Positions 11,411-25,300 of a stretch of 64,000 bases of DNA are shown piece by piece; position 1 is the stretch's first letter, and each line of letters starts with the position of its first letter. The position numbers and the translations under genes were made by a program. This stretch comes from Falciphora oryzae. Lineage: Eukaryota > Ascomycota > Sordariomycetes > Magnaporthales > Magnaporthaceae. Location: assembly GCA_000733355.1 (NCBI GenBank), contig JNVV01000015.1, positions 726,663-790,662 on the forward strand, in the 5' to 3' direction. The notes below the pieces were generated by a model, which ran no database searches, was not told the DNA's origin, and saw only the letters and a program-made list of their open reading frames with translations.

Positions 11411-13525
11411 TTAGCAGTCCGACATGGAGACCTCAGTAGAGTCTTCATTCTCCAGCTCGGCCCCACGGTACGCAATTTCGGCCCACACCCTCCAGTGCAG
11501 GATCCCCAGGTGCGCGAGGCGCGTCGCCATGTTCTCGACGCCGTGCTCCTCGCGGGCGCCATTCCTGCTGCCATCCCTATCAACCTGGAGGAACGGCGGC
11601 TGGGCGGCGGCGGCGGCGGCCCCCTCCCTAGACGAGGACGACGTCGCCACGACGCCGCCGGGCCCGCTGTGCAACCTGCTGCCCGTCGCGGCCGAGAAGA
11701 GGCCCAGGCCCGAGAGGTTCTTGTACTCGCGGACGCGGCCCGCCAGCTCTGCGAACAGCTTCGAGTGGAACTGCTGCTCGGCCTCGCGGAACTGCTCACT
11801 CTTGCAGTTGGACAGCCACGAGTCGAGCTTGCGCTCGATGGTCGGCAGCATGTCGAGGGGGGCCTCGGTCGAGCGCAGGATCTGCAGCGCCACGTCGGGC
11901 ACCAAGCCCCTCCACCTGTGCGCCGCGCTTGACGCCGGCGGGGCCGTCTGCACGAGGTCGACGAGGGACGCGTACACCTTCTTGGACTTGGCCCGTGCGT
12001 CAGCCGAGTCCGGTCCCGGGTTGGACGCTGCGGGCGTGAAGATGCACGCCGAGGTCCGTGGTGAAGACGTGGCCGAGCCGCATGCGCTCAGGACCAGGCT
12101 CGAGGGCCGCGAGGGTGGCGTGTTGAAGTCGAAGTTGATGGACGATCGGTTCGAGCGGGAGCGTGGTGAGCTGTCCTCGTCCAGGACGTACGACGGCACC
12201 GAGGTTGGCGGCAGCAGGCTGCTGCCAAAGGGCGTAGGCATCGTCTGCGCAACCCTCGAAACACGCTCAAGATCCTCGTACAGCTTCATGCACATGTCCA
12301 GGCAGATGGCATCGACCGCGTCAGAGCTGAGCTTCTCCAGCCGGTCGTGGTCGAAGAGGAAAGTGCCGGGGAACCGGTAGCTCCCGTCCAAGTGGTCGTG
12401 GGACGCAGATGGCAGAATCAGGCGCGAGATGCCGTAGAAGAAGCCGCCCATCTCGCCCAGGCCCTGCTGCATCTCGAGGGGCGTGTCGACGGCCGAGTAC
12501 TGACGGTCGGCGTCGCGGTACCAGAGGCGGGCGCGGGCCGTGTCGACCTTGCTGCGGGCCTGCAGCTTCTTGTGGAAGAAGCGCTGCTGGAAGTGGGCCG
12601 TGTCCTCGATCAGGACGGGCCGCAGGCAGCGGATCTGGTGGTTCGCCACGTCGAGCTTCATTGCCTCGAGCACGCTAAGCAGGCTGCGCATGCCCTGGAC
12701 GAGCAGGCCGATGTCGTTGTTCCGGTTGCCGTCGCTGAGCTCCCTGTACATCTCGTCAACCCACTCGTCCCTCATAGGGGCGCAGTGCAGCTTCAGCACC
12801 GATGAGAGCCACGAAGCCAGCTTCTCCAGGTCCGCGATCCCCCTGTTGAACTGCTGGATCAGAAGCTCCACGTTCAGGCCCTCGTCCAGGAACTCGCGAT
12901 CCCGTGCCGGCACCAGCGTCTGGATGATCTCCTTGACCGCCTTCAGCAGCCGCGGCAGGCACCAGTCCGAGTCCTCCCCGTAGCGCTCGATAAACGCCTC
13001 GCGGTCCGTCACGAATAGCGTCAGCTGATGGCCCAGGCTCGCCCAGAACTCATTTGCCCTCTGTTGCTTCCTCCGCCCCTTCTCGCCGTCCAGGTTCGGC
13101 CGGAAGTGCAGGTCGGGATCGAAGTTGATGTCGTGCCTCAGCTTGGGGTTGTGGATGATCTTGTTCACGTCCAGCTCGCTCAGCGTGGCCTTGGTGACTG
13201 GGGGCTCGTATATCCTCATGCTGCGGTGGTGCCGCCTGTCATGTGACTCTGAGCTCGTCGACCTGCTGGACGGGTTGCGCGATAGTGGTGCTGCTAGTGT
13301 TGCGGGCGAGCCGAGGTCCTGCTGCCTCGCCACAGACCTGTCCTCATATCGCAGTTTCTGCTGGCTGCTCTGGGCAAACTCGGATTCGGGCTCGCTCGGC
13401 GCCTGGGCGGCTGCTGTCCTCGTGTCCACCGTCGGCTCTGTTGTTGGCACGGCATCGCCGTCCGACTTTGCCCTCGTGTGCCCCACGCAGCCGCCGTCAA
13501 TACCTCCATTGCCCTTTTCACTCAT
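11411..13525 (-). CDS. SOK1: SOK1-like Tcp11-domain protein
   Basis: This is one uninterrupted frame of 704 residues from an ATG at 13525 to TAA at 11411-11413. The frame opens five codons further upstream, but with TTG, so the ATG is preferred. Residues about 1-110 are Ser/Thr/Arg-rich and disordered. From about residue 111 comes the Tcp11 family signature with NPKLRHDINFDPDLHFRPN, DGEKGRR and an EFW segment, followed by long helices to about residue 640 with Ser-rich insertions near 460-530. Yeast SOK1 is a high-copy suppressor of PKA loss, and mammalian TCP11 acts in cAMP signalling of sperm; a cAMP-linked role here is inferred from the family. A good GTATGT donor on the minus strand at 14237, with a possible acceptor at 13617-13618, suggests a leader intron, unproven. 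Confidence 0.85.
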   Translation of the reverse strand: MSEKGNGGIDGGCVGHTRAKSDGDAVPTTEPTVDTRTAAAQAPSEPESEFAQSSQQKLRYEDRSVARQQDLGSPATLAAPLSRNPSSRSTSSESHDRRHHRSMRIYEPPVTKATLSELDVNKIIHNPKLRHDINFDPDLHFRPNLDGEKGRRKQQRANEFWASLGHQLTLFVTDREAFIERYGEDSDWCLPRLLKAVKEIIQTLVPARDREFLDEGLNVELLIQQFNRGIADLEKLASWLSSVLKLHCAPMRDEWVDEMYRELSDGNRNNDIGLLVQGMRSLLSVLEAMKLDVANHQIRCLRPVLIEDTAHFQQRFFHKKLQARSKVDTARARLWYRDADRQYSAVDTPLEMQQGLGEMGGFFYGISRLILPSASHDHLDGSYRFPGTFLFDHDRLEKLSSDAVDAICLDMCMKLYEDLERVSRVAQTMPTPFGSSLLPPTSVPSYVLDEDSSPRSRSNRSSINFDFNTPPSRPSSLVLSACGSATSSPRTSACIFTPAASNPGPDSADARAKSKKVYASLVDLVQTAPPASSAAHRWRGLVPDVALQILRSTEAPLDMLPTIERKLDSWLSNCKSEQFREAEQQFHSKLFAELAGRVREYKNLSGLGLFSAATGSRLHSGPGGVVATSSSSREGAAAAAAQPPFLQVDRDGSRNGAREEHGVENMATRLAHLGILHWRVWAEIAYRGAELENEDSTEVSMSDC

Positions 13526-16500
13526 CTTGTCTCTGTTCAAATATGTCCTCCGCGATCGCTCCCTGATCCCTTCGTCTCTGTGGCCGTGTGTCGATCTCTG
13601 TTGTCCTCCAGCGCAGCTGGTGAGGCGGGATTAAGTAGGTGTACGGGAGGAAAGATAAACAAGGGCAGAAAAGAAGAGGATGAGCAGCGGGTTTGAGAAA
13701 GAATTGTGCCGATCAGGTTCCAGGTTACGGCTGTGTCTGGTGTTCGCGAGTCTGTGCCAACCTTTGAGGGTCCAGGCGAGAGAAACGAGAAGAGCTTTGC
13801 GGAGGGCCGCAATTATTAGGTAGGATATTTGGTGCGAGTGAAGAACACCTAAGAGGTGGGTAAGAAGAAAAGGCAGGAGCGGAACTTGCTAGATACGGAA
13901 GGATACATCAGCAACGGGTGCGTACGGCGGCGGGCGGCAGATCGGAGAGAGCAGAAGCGAGGGAGCAAGCAATATGCGCAAGCGGTCAAGTAACACGCAA
14001 AATAATAATGGGAAGAGACCCCCATGAGCACTCCGGTTTGCTCGGAAAGCTGCAGCAGCATGGCTTGCGTTGAGGTCACAGCGCAGGGCTTGGGTGCCTC
14101 GGCGAGAGGGCAGTCCAATGGGTTCATGCAGCGTGCAGTTGCGAGAGGACGGGGGGTCGTGTTGGGGTTTTTGTGGAGGCATATGTACACGTCTGTGTGC
14201 GATGCTGTGGTGGTGGGTGGAATGCAATATCACATACCTTCTCTTCCGTCGAAAGGAGGCAAGCGCTTCACGCAAGCTGCCGCATCCGTTGAGTCCGTCC
14301 TCGAGATATCTCCCCAGGCTATGGCACGCCAGAGGTCCGTTCCCGTCAAGCCGACCCCCTCTTTGTCCACCAGCAAGTCGGTCGATCGGTCGGTCGTTTT
14401 CGGGCTCGGTTCGATCGGTGACAGCGCGGCGAGCAGCTGCTTGTGTTGGAAAGGTGTAGAAAGCAGGAGAGAGGAAGGGCGGGTTGACCAAGACTCCTCG
14501 AATACCCAGGATGCCAGAAGCGATGCTGCCGATCAAGGAACGTCGAGAAGAAGACGAAGCAATAAAAACAAAGGCCGCCTGCTCTATGAGTCTATTGCAT
14601 GAAAGTTGCCCGGTAGTCCTTGCTGCTTTGGAATGCAGATGGAGGGTGAAGGGAGAAAACAAAGAGGAAGGGCCGGAAACAACAATTAGGGGGAAGGGGA
14701 AAAGGGACGGGGACAAAATAATAGAGAAAAAAAAATATGTACTCAGGTAAAGGCAGGGTTTACCAACGAAAGGGGAAGAAGAATGAAGGGACTGGGGCAG
14801 GGAGCCCGGACAGCACGACCCCGGCTGGGTCTGGTAACTTCGTAAGGCGGTCGGGTTCTTGGTTATTGTTGTGTGGTTCTGAATGCAGCAAGCACCTTGT
14901 CGATGCAGGCGACGCACAGAGATATTACAGCCAACCCAGCAGCAGGAGCGGGACGGGGAGGGGGGTGTGCGCAGCCAGCAGCCAGCGCGGCAGACAACGA
15001 CAGGAGAAGGCGGTGGTGGGTTATTAGGCTCGCAGCATCTGCGGGCTATTTTTTGTTCCTTTTTTTTTTTTTTCCTGCCCGGTAGTCGACGGCGGAGGGG
15101 TAAGCAGCAGCAAGCAGCAGCACGGGAAACTGCAGGTGGCGAGCGAACGAACGAATCGGTCGCTAGCGCCAGGGGCCGTCCAGTCTGTCTTTCTGGTATT
15201 GGAGAGAGAGAGAGAGAAGTGTCAAGAGAAAGCGGGCTCGGTTCGAGTGGGAAGAGCGCGAGAGCGAGTGAGGACGGGCGCCGAGGGGGAAAAACGGGTA
15301 TAAAGGAGTGTGCGGGTTCCCCTAGCGATGCAGACCAAGAAATAAATGCAGCGGTTACGTTGTGTTCTAGAACATCAGAAAAAAATGCAAAAATCAGAAA
15401 AAGAGAGGGGAAAAGGGAAGACACGATCGCTGGAAACCCGAAATGAGCGGGGAGCGAGGTGGAAAAGAGTGCAGAGGGAGAGCAAGGTGCGAAGATGAGA
15501 CCTGGACAGGGGCGACGAGCAAGATGGAGCGACTGGAGCCGCTCTCCCTGCCGCCCGGACTGGCCCAGGTTGGATTTGGACATGGACAGTGTGTGATATT
15601 ACCGCCTGCCTGCGAGAGCGAGACGACTCTGCCCGCAGCAAATTGACCTCTCTTGCTGGATCTGTTCACACACCCCCACCCACCCACACCCAAGCCAAGC
15701 ACAGTGCTAGTCAAGCCACGCGCCTGCATAAGAAAGTTGAGCACTAGACCCCCAGTCCAGGGCGTCCCCAATTCTCCACAGCACACCCGTCAGCCCGTGG
15801 CAGCGGGTGGGAATTTGTTTTTGATGACCGTCGGTGTGGTACATGGTTGGCTCTGGTACCTGAGCGCCCCTTGATCCTTGCACCCGCCCGCTCTATTCAC
15901 ACACATGTCCCTACCAAAGAGCGCACAGCACACACGGAGTCCACCACTCATTGCAACACTACCAACAAGTCAAAGGCCCGGACCCTGCTCCGTCTGTAGC
16001 CACAGCAGGGATGTGAATAAAGGCTGGTCCACCACGCCGGACGAAAACCCCGGCTCAAGCCCCCCTCCCATGTTGGTTGGCCCCATGAGAGAGCGAGGCG
16101 GCGACGGCGCGGCGGGCCACCTTCGGATCGTCCATCGCGGCCACCACACCGAGGTCAGCCGCGCCGTCGCTTCTCGCCTCGGGCCCTGCTCTGACGCCTC
16201 GAGGGACGGCCACGGCCCCAAACTCGCGCCACAGCCTCGCTTCTCCCGCGTCGGAGCGCCATAAGATTTTATTTTATAGACCAATGCAATGCCATTTGGT
16301 GTCGTTGCAGCGCCCTCTCAGTCCACCACACTGCACAGAAAAGGGATGCCCCGTGCAGCGCGGACTGTTCTCCGTAATCGCAGTTAGGGCGGGCGGGTTG
16401 CAGTCGCAGTTGCAAAGAACCACTGGAGCGAAAAGGAGGAGTCAAGCGCCTGTGTGTCGTGTGAGAAAAGAGTTACAGAACACGACTTGCCGGGAGATGC

Positions 16501-17261
16501 CCTGGAAATCCATCCCTCCCCCTTGAGCTCCACCACCACCCACCACCAAAGCACGCAAAACGCCAAAACAGGAAGCACCGACGGGTGGTCTTGACCGACA
16601 GGGGAAACCACCTCGCATCTCCGAATTTAGTGGGCAGGCGCCCCGGAAAGCCAGCCGAGCAGCTTGCAAAGCGAAAAAAGAGAGACAAAACCACGGAGAA
16701 ATTCAAACAACCATCAAAAAAAAAAAAAAATCTGCCAACCTCAGCAGGAACCAAAAGGGATAAAATAACCCGGCAGGGAAAAGGGCAAGGTCACCTGTCG
16801 TGCCAGCCAGAGCGGAACCACACCACGCGTTGTGTCTCCCGGATTCTGGGACCACTCTGCCTGCCCAGGGCAGCCTCGCACACGGAATTTGACTATAATT
16901 GATCCATATGATGCATCATCACAACCCCCGGTCTCGCATTCCCCCTGGATCCTGGCGGTGGTGGCGTCGGTTTGTCGGAGGACGAGGCAGGCGGCCGAGC
17001 GGCGAGGGAGGCAGAAGGGAACGAGGCCAGAAGAAATACGCAGTGAAAAAGGGCAAAAAATAACACGAAAGCAGGCATCACCACTACACACTTCCCAAGG
17101 AACCACCCCCCATCAATCGAGCGAGTGACGGAGTCCACACTACACCAATTAGGTGTGCACTGGCCGAGGCGCCGGGGTTTGGCGGCACGCCTTCGGTGAG
17201 GCGGCAGCCTTCCACCTTCCAAGCGATCGCGCAAAGGCAAAGGAAAAAGGACGGCCGACGA

Positions 17262-17285
17262 GGTGTGTGTGTGTGGTGTGTGTGT
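17262..17285. repeat. GT/GTG microsatellite
   Basis: The run consists of GT dinucleotides broken once by a GG. It is intergenic. Confidence 0.8.
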
Positions 17286-18590
17286 CGGCGTCTCCACGTT
17301 CCAGTCGGTTCCAAGGAGATCACGCGGGCAAGAAAAAAAAGTGAGATCGCCATGTCGGTTAGTGGAGCTTGTTGTGTTCGGTTCTGAAGCTATCAACACA
17401 AACAAATCGAGACGACGCGAGGCGAGGCGAGCAGCAAGGGAGGGGGCCAAACACGACACCACCCCACCCCGATGGCCACCTCCCAATGGTTTGGTTTGTG
17501 CGATGTGCATACGCAGGGAGATACGATATATCGGCGATACTCTTTTTTTCATGTTTCTTCTTCCCTCTTCTGTGTAAATAGCGCCGTCCAGCCGCAAGGG
17601 AGAGAAATGGAGAGTGAAGTGAAAACATTATCGGAAACAAAGCAAGCAATGCAGGCAATGGACTCCCGCGGTTGCAGGAATTGGTCTCGGCCATATTACA
17701 AGTTTTAAAATACGGTGGTGATCTCAGCAGAAGCCCACGGCTAAATGGGTTCAGGTGGGCTCCTTGGTGGTGTTGCTCTTGGGGTTGCAGCCAGGAGCCA
17801 GGGACATGGAGTGCGTAATCAAGGGGCAACCCGAGATGGCACGGCGCTGAGCGCTAGCGTTCACGCTTGCCGCACGCATGGAATTGGGGCTGGCACCCCA
17901 GGGCCGCCCGAGAGTCATGGCTGGTATCAATGCGCCGATCCGTCCGGCGGGCGGATACCACGGCAAAACACTTCTTTCTGTGTTTGTTCACAATTTTCCC
18001 GTCTCGTGCTTGTGTGTGTCGTTATCTTTTTTCTTTTCTGGGTGATCGTCTACCTGGGTCTGCCGCCACTATTCCCAAGTTGTTTTTGTTTGCAAACACC
18101 AGACTCTGGATATTGATAGATGCAAGAAGCCAAATACGCCGCCCGGGGGTGTTGCGCCACCCGCCGCGCCTTCATGACTCTTGCTCTCGCCGAGACGAGC
18201 TCCTTCCTCCCTTGGGACATTGGCCATACCCAAGTTTCTGCTTGGCGAAATAAACAATAAACGAAAAGACGGATAACAACCTGCGAGAATGCGCCGCGCC
18301 TAGTGGTGAGGAGGTGGGTGCACGCATTGCATACGAGGCAGAGCCACACCACACGACACATACACACACACCGTGCTGGGCTTCTATAGGCAATGGCCAC
18401 GCAATGCATAATAGCGCCGCTGCAAGTTACATGACTGCGCGCATGCCATGAGCCCATTCTTCCCCTTCCCCTGCATCGTCGGCTCCCTCAACTTGCTCTT
18501 GTGTGTTTGTGTTTGCTCCCTCGCATTATGCTGCCGCCGCCACCCGTCAGCAACAACACGTATTCTCTTTTCTTTTTTAACCGCCACCAT

Positions 18591-18612
18591 GCGGCGGCGG
18601 CGGCGGCGGCGG
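18591..18612. repeat. CGG trinucleotide repeat, about seven copies
   Basis: Pure GCGG(CGG)n follows a CCACCATG. It is intergenic and no coding frame is supported. Confidence 0.8.
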
Positions 18613-21600
18613 CAACCCCCCTCATCCCGAGGGAGCCGGAGGAAGAGGAGCACGAGAGTTTGAGCGCCCGCTACCACCCTCTGGAACCAACCAACGGAAG
18701 AAAGCGCCAAAAAGGAACGGGCTCCGCCTCGGGTCTCCAAGGACCAGGCCCGGCGCCAGCGCGGCCGGCTGAGGTGTTTAGGCGAGGATTTTTTGGGGGA
18801 AGAAAAAAAAAAAAAAAAGGAAAAAAAAAAAAGAACCCAAGGAAGCGAGTGGAATGGGCCGCGGGATGGCTAGTCCGTTTTCGCGCTAGCCCTTGAATTC
18901 TATTCAAGCCCCTGGGCCCTGGACCTGGACCACACCTTTTTCCCCTGAAAACGGCGGGCGGTGCCATGTGCTTCGGTATGTGTGGATCCTAGCTTCTTTT
19001 TTGAAGTGCTGGTGGGAATTGGATCTTATTTTGAATTTTTGTTGTTTTTATGTCGCGATCCAGCTGCTCCCGGCATGGAATGGCGACCATAATTGATGCG
19101 CAGTACTTTTTTATTTCGTTTTTCTGGTTCGCTTGTTTCTTCTCTGCGTTTTCTTTTATGGAAGCGATATCCATCGGGTCCCCTCCCCGGGATCTCGATT
19201 GATTGAGCCACTCTTCGCATCCATCCATTTTGAACGCCCGAACCCCATTTGACCTCGGGACGGAACAAGCCACTTTTTTTTCTTATTTCATTACATTGAA
19301 CTTTCCCCACACACTCTTCCGGACATGTCCGTCTCCTTTACTTCACCCAGTGTCTGCCTGCCTGCTGCATCTCGTCATCAGTCATCAATCCCACCACCAC
19401 CCCATGCTCGTTTATAATGCTCGGCAGGTATTTATATCGTGCATTTCGCTGACGGGGGGGCATAAGAGAAAGACATGGAGGCCACACCAAGACAGAAAAT
19501 AAAATATGGATTTTTCCGGCCCCATTTGGCTTCATCATTGGCCCGGCGCAAACTTCCGTCGTATGCGAGGCGAGACACTCCCCGCCGTCCATCCTGGTGG
19601 GCTGGTGTTTTTGCTGGCCTTTATGATCTTTGTTTGGCTTGCCCGTGCCCGATCCGTCCACCAAGGAAAACAATTACTACCCCCCGCCTTGTTTGCCGAT
19701 TCTCGGGTGGCCGCCTTGGTGTGGCTGCATCAGAGCCCTTTTGGTCAGATGCTTCTTTCCAAGCGTGCCAAGGTGGCTTCAATGTTGCCATGGCCTAGCA
19801 GACTATCGCGGTATCACGGTCAAATAAGTCGCCCAGTCGCAATAATGCGCGTGTGACGTTTTTGCTTTTTTTTTTTTTTTTTCTCCCGGTCTCCGGAACC
19901 AGCCTCATCCCACTCTCGAGGTCCTATAATTCCCAACTCTATCAAATCTGCTTCACTCACCCCCTCGGCCTCAGACCCCAGGCGCGCATCAACTTGCTTT
20001 GTTTGTCCCGTGCTTATCTTCCTCACAGTTTACTACAACACATAGAAATTATGTCCCCCACGGCTCGCGGATGCGGGTGCTGGCAATCCCGCGAGACATG
20101 GGCCAAAAGGGAGAAGGCCAATATAACTCTAGCGCCTCGTCCTGATAGTCCCTGCCCATGGTCTTGACACCCCACCGCGGCCACTAGTGTTAGTGACACC
20201 ACGCTTTTCCCACTTGCTGGACGCCATTTTTGTTCTTACTTTCCCCGGTCATCACATTCACATCCGCGTGATTGTGTAAGCCGGCGATGGCGGAAGGGGG
20301 GCCCGTGTGGCTCCGTGCTTTCGCGGGAGGCGGCATGCGTGCCACTACGAAAATTCGATCTCTGTCCTCCTCTCTTTCTCCCTCAATTTTTTTTATTTTT
20401 TTTCGCCTATCCCTCACCGGCTGCATTTTGCATATTCACTATTCGATGCGCCGTGTCAACCCTTGGCCCGTAGGACACTAGAGGCGTGAGCGATGTGCGC
20501 GCCACGAGGCACATCGGCGTGTCCCATTATAGTTTCTCCGTCCGGTCACCCCCTTTTTTTTCTTCTTAGTAGCACAGACAAGGAAAGCACAGGAGCATGG
20601 CATGGCATGTCATTGAATCGATGCACCTCGGGAACTCATGGTCCTTGTTGAACCCAAAAATGGACAGTCCAGTGCATTGAAACTGGCTTCCCCGCCCATT
20701 TGCTCCTGGGTTCGGTTCGACAGGAATATCCGACCAAACAAAGAACACGACGGAACACTCTTCTTGTTTGTCGTGCGAGTGGTCTGTTTCCTGTTTCGGC
20801 CGATCTTGACTGTAGGCCTCTTTTTCTGTCTTATTTTTTTTTCTCGTTCAAACTTATTCCCACGTGGCCGTCGCTCACGCCGCCCCAAAAGCCTAAGCAA
20901 TGCGCATGAGCGAGCCCACGCGACTGCAGGCAGGACGTCAGAGCAACAAACATATCGCGGCAATGTTTCCGCTCTTCTCCTCGCTGCAACATGGGCCACG
21001 ACACGCCTGCCAGCCACGTCCGCCTCGACGCTTCTGGTCCCGTGCGGGCAAACAGCGGAATGACAGAGAAATACAAGCGATAGCAGAGACCGGTCCCCGT
21101 AATCCAGCCTGTCGGAGGGCAGGGCGGCCGCAGCCGGCACACCGGTCCATGAGAAAGGGAAAGGTCTCCGCCCGGGGAAGGGAACTTGTTTTGTTTGACC
21201 AACCGTCCCCGGAGGGAGCAAGCAAGCAGGCAGGCATGCAAGCAAAAATAAGCCCCCCTGCCGTCCGGCGCCCGTCCCATCTAGTCGTATACGCTATCTA
21301 TGTTATGCTCCTTGCTTTGCGCCACCGGATCGGGATCTTTATTTTCAAACTCGTCATCCACCCCGGTCTTTTCTCCTCTTCTTCCCTGCTGAGCGAGTGG
21401 GTATCACAGCATCGGTATATCGTCTCGCGTCTGCTCGATATCTCCATGGTGCAACAGCTAGCGGAAAGAGCCGGGTGGCCGAGGGCATGGACATGACCTT
21501 TCTGTCGTCCTCCTATCACTAGCGAGTTTCTTCTTCTCCTCGTTATACAGTGGATTGGGACGAAGCGATGCGATTCGGCTACCAGTCCGTGAAGCCATCC

Positions 21601-22372
21601 AATCGCGCGAGTCAGTCGGTACGTGCGTGTGTCGTCTGGTCGCAGAGGGAGGGGGAAGGGGGTTCATCCCTGAAGGCTCGGCCGTTTGCGAAAAAAAAAA
21701 GTTTGTCCTGAAAATACAACCAAGAGCCTCCCTGCACGGTTTTTTCCCCCTCTTCCTTCTTCCCTTACCTCTCGTCCGTCCTGTCTATTATTGAATGTTT
21801 TATTTATTTGCCCATTTTTCTGCAATTCATGCCTTGTCCACCTCCAAACTCGTTTCAACGCCCGCATCAGGCTGTAAGTGGTTCAACGACGACGTGCGGT
21901 CCATCCAAGGCTGCTGTTGTTGAACAGCCCCGTTTTCTGTGCTGCCCAGCTAGCCTCGCCCGGGCTCGGTCAGGGGTCAGGGGGTTTGAACTTTAGAGTC
22001 CGCCCCCTCGGCCGATGCCTGCCAAGCCTTCCCGATCGACCCGAGCTTTTGGTTTCACGTTTTCCGTTCCTTTCACCCCCTTCTTCAACTCGCCACCCGT
22101 ATCCGTGGATCGATGCCGTCGAGACGCAGACAGAGAGAGGGGTTTGTTGGCTGGCCTGGTGACCATCGTTTGTGTGTCATGCCCCGTTGGCGATGTGATC
22201 TTCGCAAAGCTCGCCACGAGGGCAAGGCGGAGGAACTTGTGCGTGGGTATGTGTGTGGTTTTACGTGTGTGGGGGTTTCCACTCTGCCCTCGCCTTGTTT
22301 TGCTCGAAACCAGCGCTCTTTTCGTTTTTCTCTTGTTGAAATCGTCTCGTATCTAAAAATTCCTCCTCGTAC

Positions 22373-22389
22373 TGTGTGTGTGTGTGTGC
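22373..22389. repeat. TG dinucleotide microsatellite
   Basis: Eight consecutive TG units lie in intergenic DNA. Confidence 0.8.
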
Positions 22390-25300
22390 TGTCTCAACGC
22401 GTGGGAAGCGGTGGATCGGTGGGCTGCCTTTCCATGCCTTGCAGCCTGCGTCGTCGTATCTCTCAACCCAAGCAGGAGGCTGCAATAGTTTTCCTCCTTT
22501 GTGCTGTGATGAAGGGGTCCATTACACCGCTTCTCTATGCGTGGGAAAATCCTCTACACTCATGATTCCGAGGCGCATCAGCCCGCTGGGCAGTTACGGT
22601 AACTTGCACCTCACCCTTGCTCGACCGGGGCTGTGCTGTGCAATTGCACTCTACTTCACACAATTGTCTTGATTACCATCCGTCGACAGGACGGGAGCAG
22701 GGCAGCGAACAAAAAGATGCACGGCAAATCACTCGATAGGATGGCCTGTTATTGTGTTGCGACTTTTGGACTCGGTGATCTGATATGTTTCAACGGCTGG
22801 GATCCGCCCCAATACGAAAGGAAAAAGCAAAGCAACCTCACAACCACCGTGTGAAGTGCCGAGGAGGGCTGGCTGGGATCTGACATCCACCTCACCGGAG
22901 ATCCAAGAGACTTCTTGGATAAGGGAGGCAAGAAAAAAAGGTGTGGTCTCTCAGGGTCCCTTGTGCTACGATTTGTTTCACGTTCCACGACTGCGTGAGC
23001 CAAGCGGCCTTCCCCCCATATTGGCATCATCGCCGAGAAGGCAAGACGCATACATGCATACATATTGTCTCTCATACACAGCCTACTCTCTCTCTCCCTT
23101 CCCAATATCCCCCGTCTCCAAGAAAACGCAATCCCGCCCTAAATCGCCCTTTTCGTCGCCCTGCATCGGCAACCCGCCTGGCAAGCCGCTTGCCGTTCGG
23201 CCCTTCCTCTCTCTCTCCTCGGTCTCGGGGGGTCGGCGCCAACCCCCCGAGGACGGACCGCGACCCGATGTTTCTTCTCCTGCTTACCTACCCGCCATAC
23301 CTCTACCCATTGTCAGCCCGGCCGGGTTGATAGTTGGCCCCCGGGCATCTCACTCCTGTCTCAACGAGCACGACAGTAAGGCGGGAACTGGATAGATTAA
23401 GGGAAGCCACACAGAGGCCTGAGCTTCTGTCATCCGATCGTCTTTCCTTGTGCTTGTACAATGCCTACCAGTCTGGCCGGAAAGGAAGCAAGCTAGCTGG
23501 CCGGCCAGACCCTGCCGGGCCAAATGACCACACCACTCTCTGATAATCATCGCTTTGCGCCCGAACACGAACAGGAAACAAGAGGCAAAACCTCCCATGT
23601 GCCGGACAAGCCTGCCATGGCATGCTTGTTCGTCCACCAAATCATCCATCCCTCCTCACACGGCTGGGAGACAAGGACGAGGGAGGTTTCGGGCTTGAAG
23701 ATGTTGACGACACCCACCTAACCCCTTCGCATTGCGCCCCCAGAAAGCGATGTGCGACACGGTGTCAATCTTAACCAGCAAAACCCCCTCCTCGGCCATC
23801 CCGAGAGGTCTGGAGACAAACTGAGGCGACCGACAAACCCGCACATCCTTGTCTCCCGCCTTCCGAGAGGCTGTGATCGGCACCCGGCAGTGGTGGTATC
23901 ATTTCGGAGAGGCGGGCTGTCCCAGTCACAGACAAAAAGAATAACAAGAGTATTTTGCCCGCGTAGGTACACAGGTAGACGCGGGGGTAAATAAAATGGA
24001 CGTTGAAGTGAAAAATAGAATAATAATAATAGAGCATTTCTTGTCTTGATGCACAGTGAAGAAAACGGTCCCGCCTCCTATACACTCACACCTGCCTCTC
24101 ACCAACGCCCACACACCCATATAGCCAACCACTTACATAGCACAAACCAGCCGCCACCAAAGCCCCTAGCCCTGGATGAAGCTGCAGGATCTCCAACCAT
24201 TTTTTCGAATCGTGATCGGATCAGGGGGAGGGGCAGCGGCGGACCTTTGTCTCACAGCCACACGGCGGTAATGTTTTCGCTGCCCGATACCGGGGCGCAT
24301 CAGCTGCAAAAGCCCCGTCGGTCAACTTCCTCGGCCGGGGGGCGTGCTGGGCGCCCCGGCAGGTTGCTACCCAGCCACTGCATGTCTCTTTCTTTTGCTT
24401 GCATTTTTTTTTTTTCCGCCAAGTGCTGGTCTCACTCCGCTGGAGCCAGCCACGATCCGGCAAGGTGAAGTTTTTGGGAGGAGATGGGGTGTGTGTCGTG
24501 TTCGCTCTGTCGTGGTGGCTTGGGCTTTTTTTTTTTTCCTCCTGCGCGCCACGGGTCGAGAGCTGGTTGGCGAGCGATCCGGGGAAGCTCCAGAAAAAAA
24601 AACCCCCAACTCTCACATGGTGCGACGCTGCAAAGACCCAGCAGGACGGTCAACGGTAACCTCTGGTTCACAATGAGCCCAGCGGGGCGACCTGCCGCCC
24701 TGTCTTTCCCCTCGGTGTACTGTGGGGCGGGGGCGCCGTGGCGTCGACGACCGCGGTGAAGTGTCGGGTCTTGTCTGCGTGTGATTCGGAACGACTGGAC
24801 ATGAGAGCAAATCAACGAGGTGACTCATGGATGCCCGTTCAGCCCAGCAACAGGCAGCTCCACAGAGGTCCGTCGGCAGTATGACATAGCAAACCACAAA
24901 GCGTCGCAAGTCGAGGCGGAAGGAACACATGTCAGGTTTTCCAGAAGCGGCCGAAACCCGGGGCGGAAGGGCGATGAGAGAGCCCGAGTTGAGACCTTCG
25001 TTTGCGGGCGGTATATGTGAATCCTGGAGTTCGCCGACCATAGATGCGACGGCACGTTTGACCGCTGCTGACGCGGGAGGGGCATTGTAGTTGCGCCCCG
25101 TATCTGCCGGCCGCCTCGAGTTCGCAGTGCCCCGAGCTATCGGTAGTAAGTTGTCTCATCAGGGCGTACGGGGGAATGGGCCGACTCGAAGCCGTAGCCA
25201 GTCGCCGACGTCCTGCGGCGTGGAGGACCGACCCGACGGCGGACGAGCGAGTCATCCAGAGACGAGGCGATGACGTGACGTCCAGACAGCAGCAAAGGGA

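Noticed and set aside
13889..15583. Open frame of 564 codons on the minus strand
   Set aside because: It is Ser/Pro/Arg/Leu-rich with many homopolymer-derived stretches, no family motif and no splice-bounded exons; it fits the CT-rich promoter of the SOK1-like gene.
20610..21245. Minus-strand frame of 211 codons
   Set aside because: The composition is Cys/Pro/Arg/Leu-rich as in chance frames, and overlapping frames on both strands look alike.
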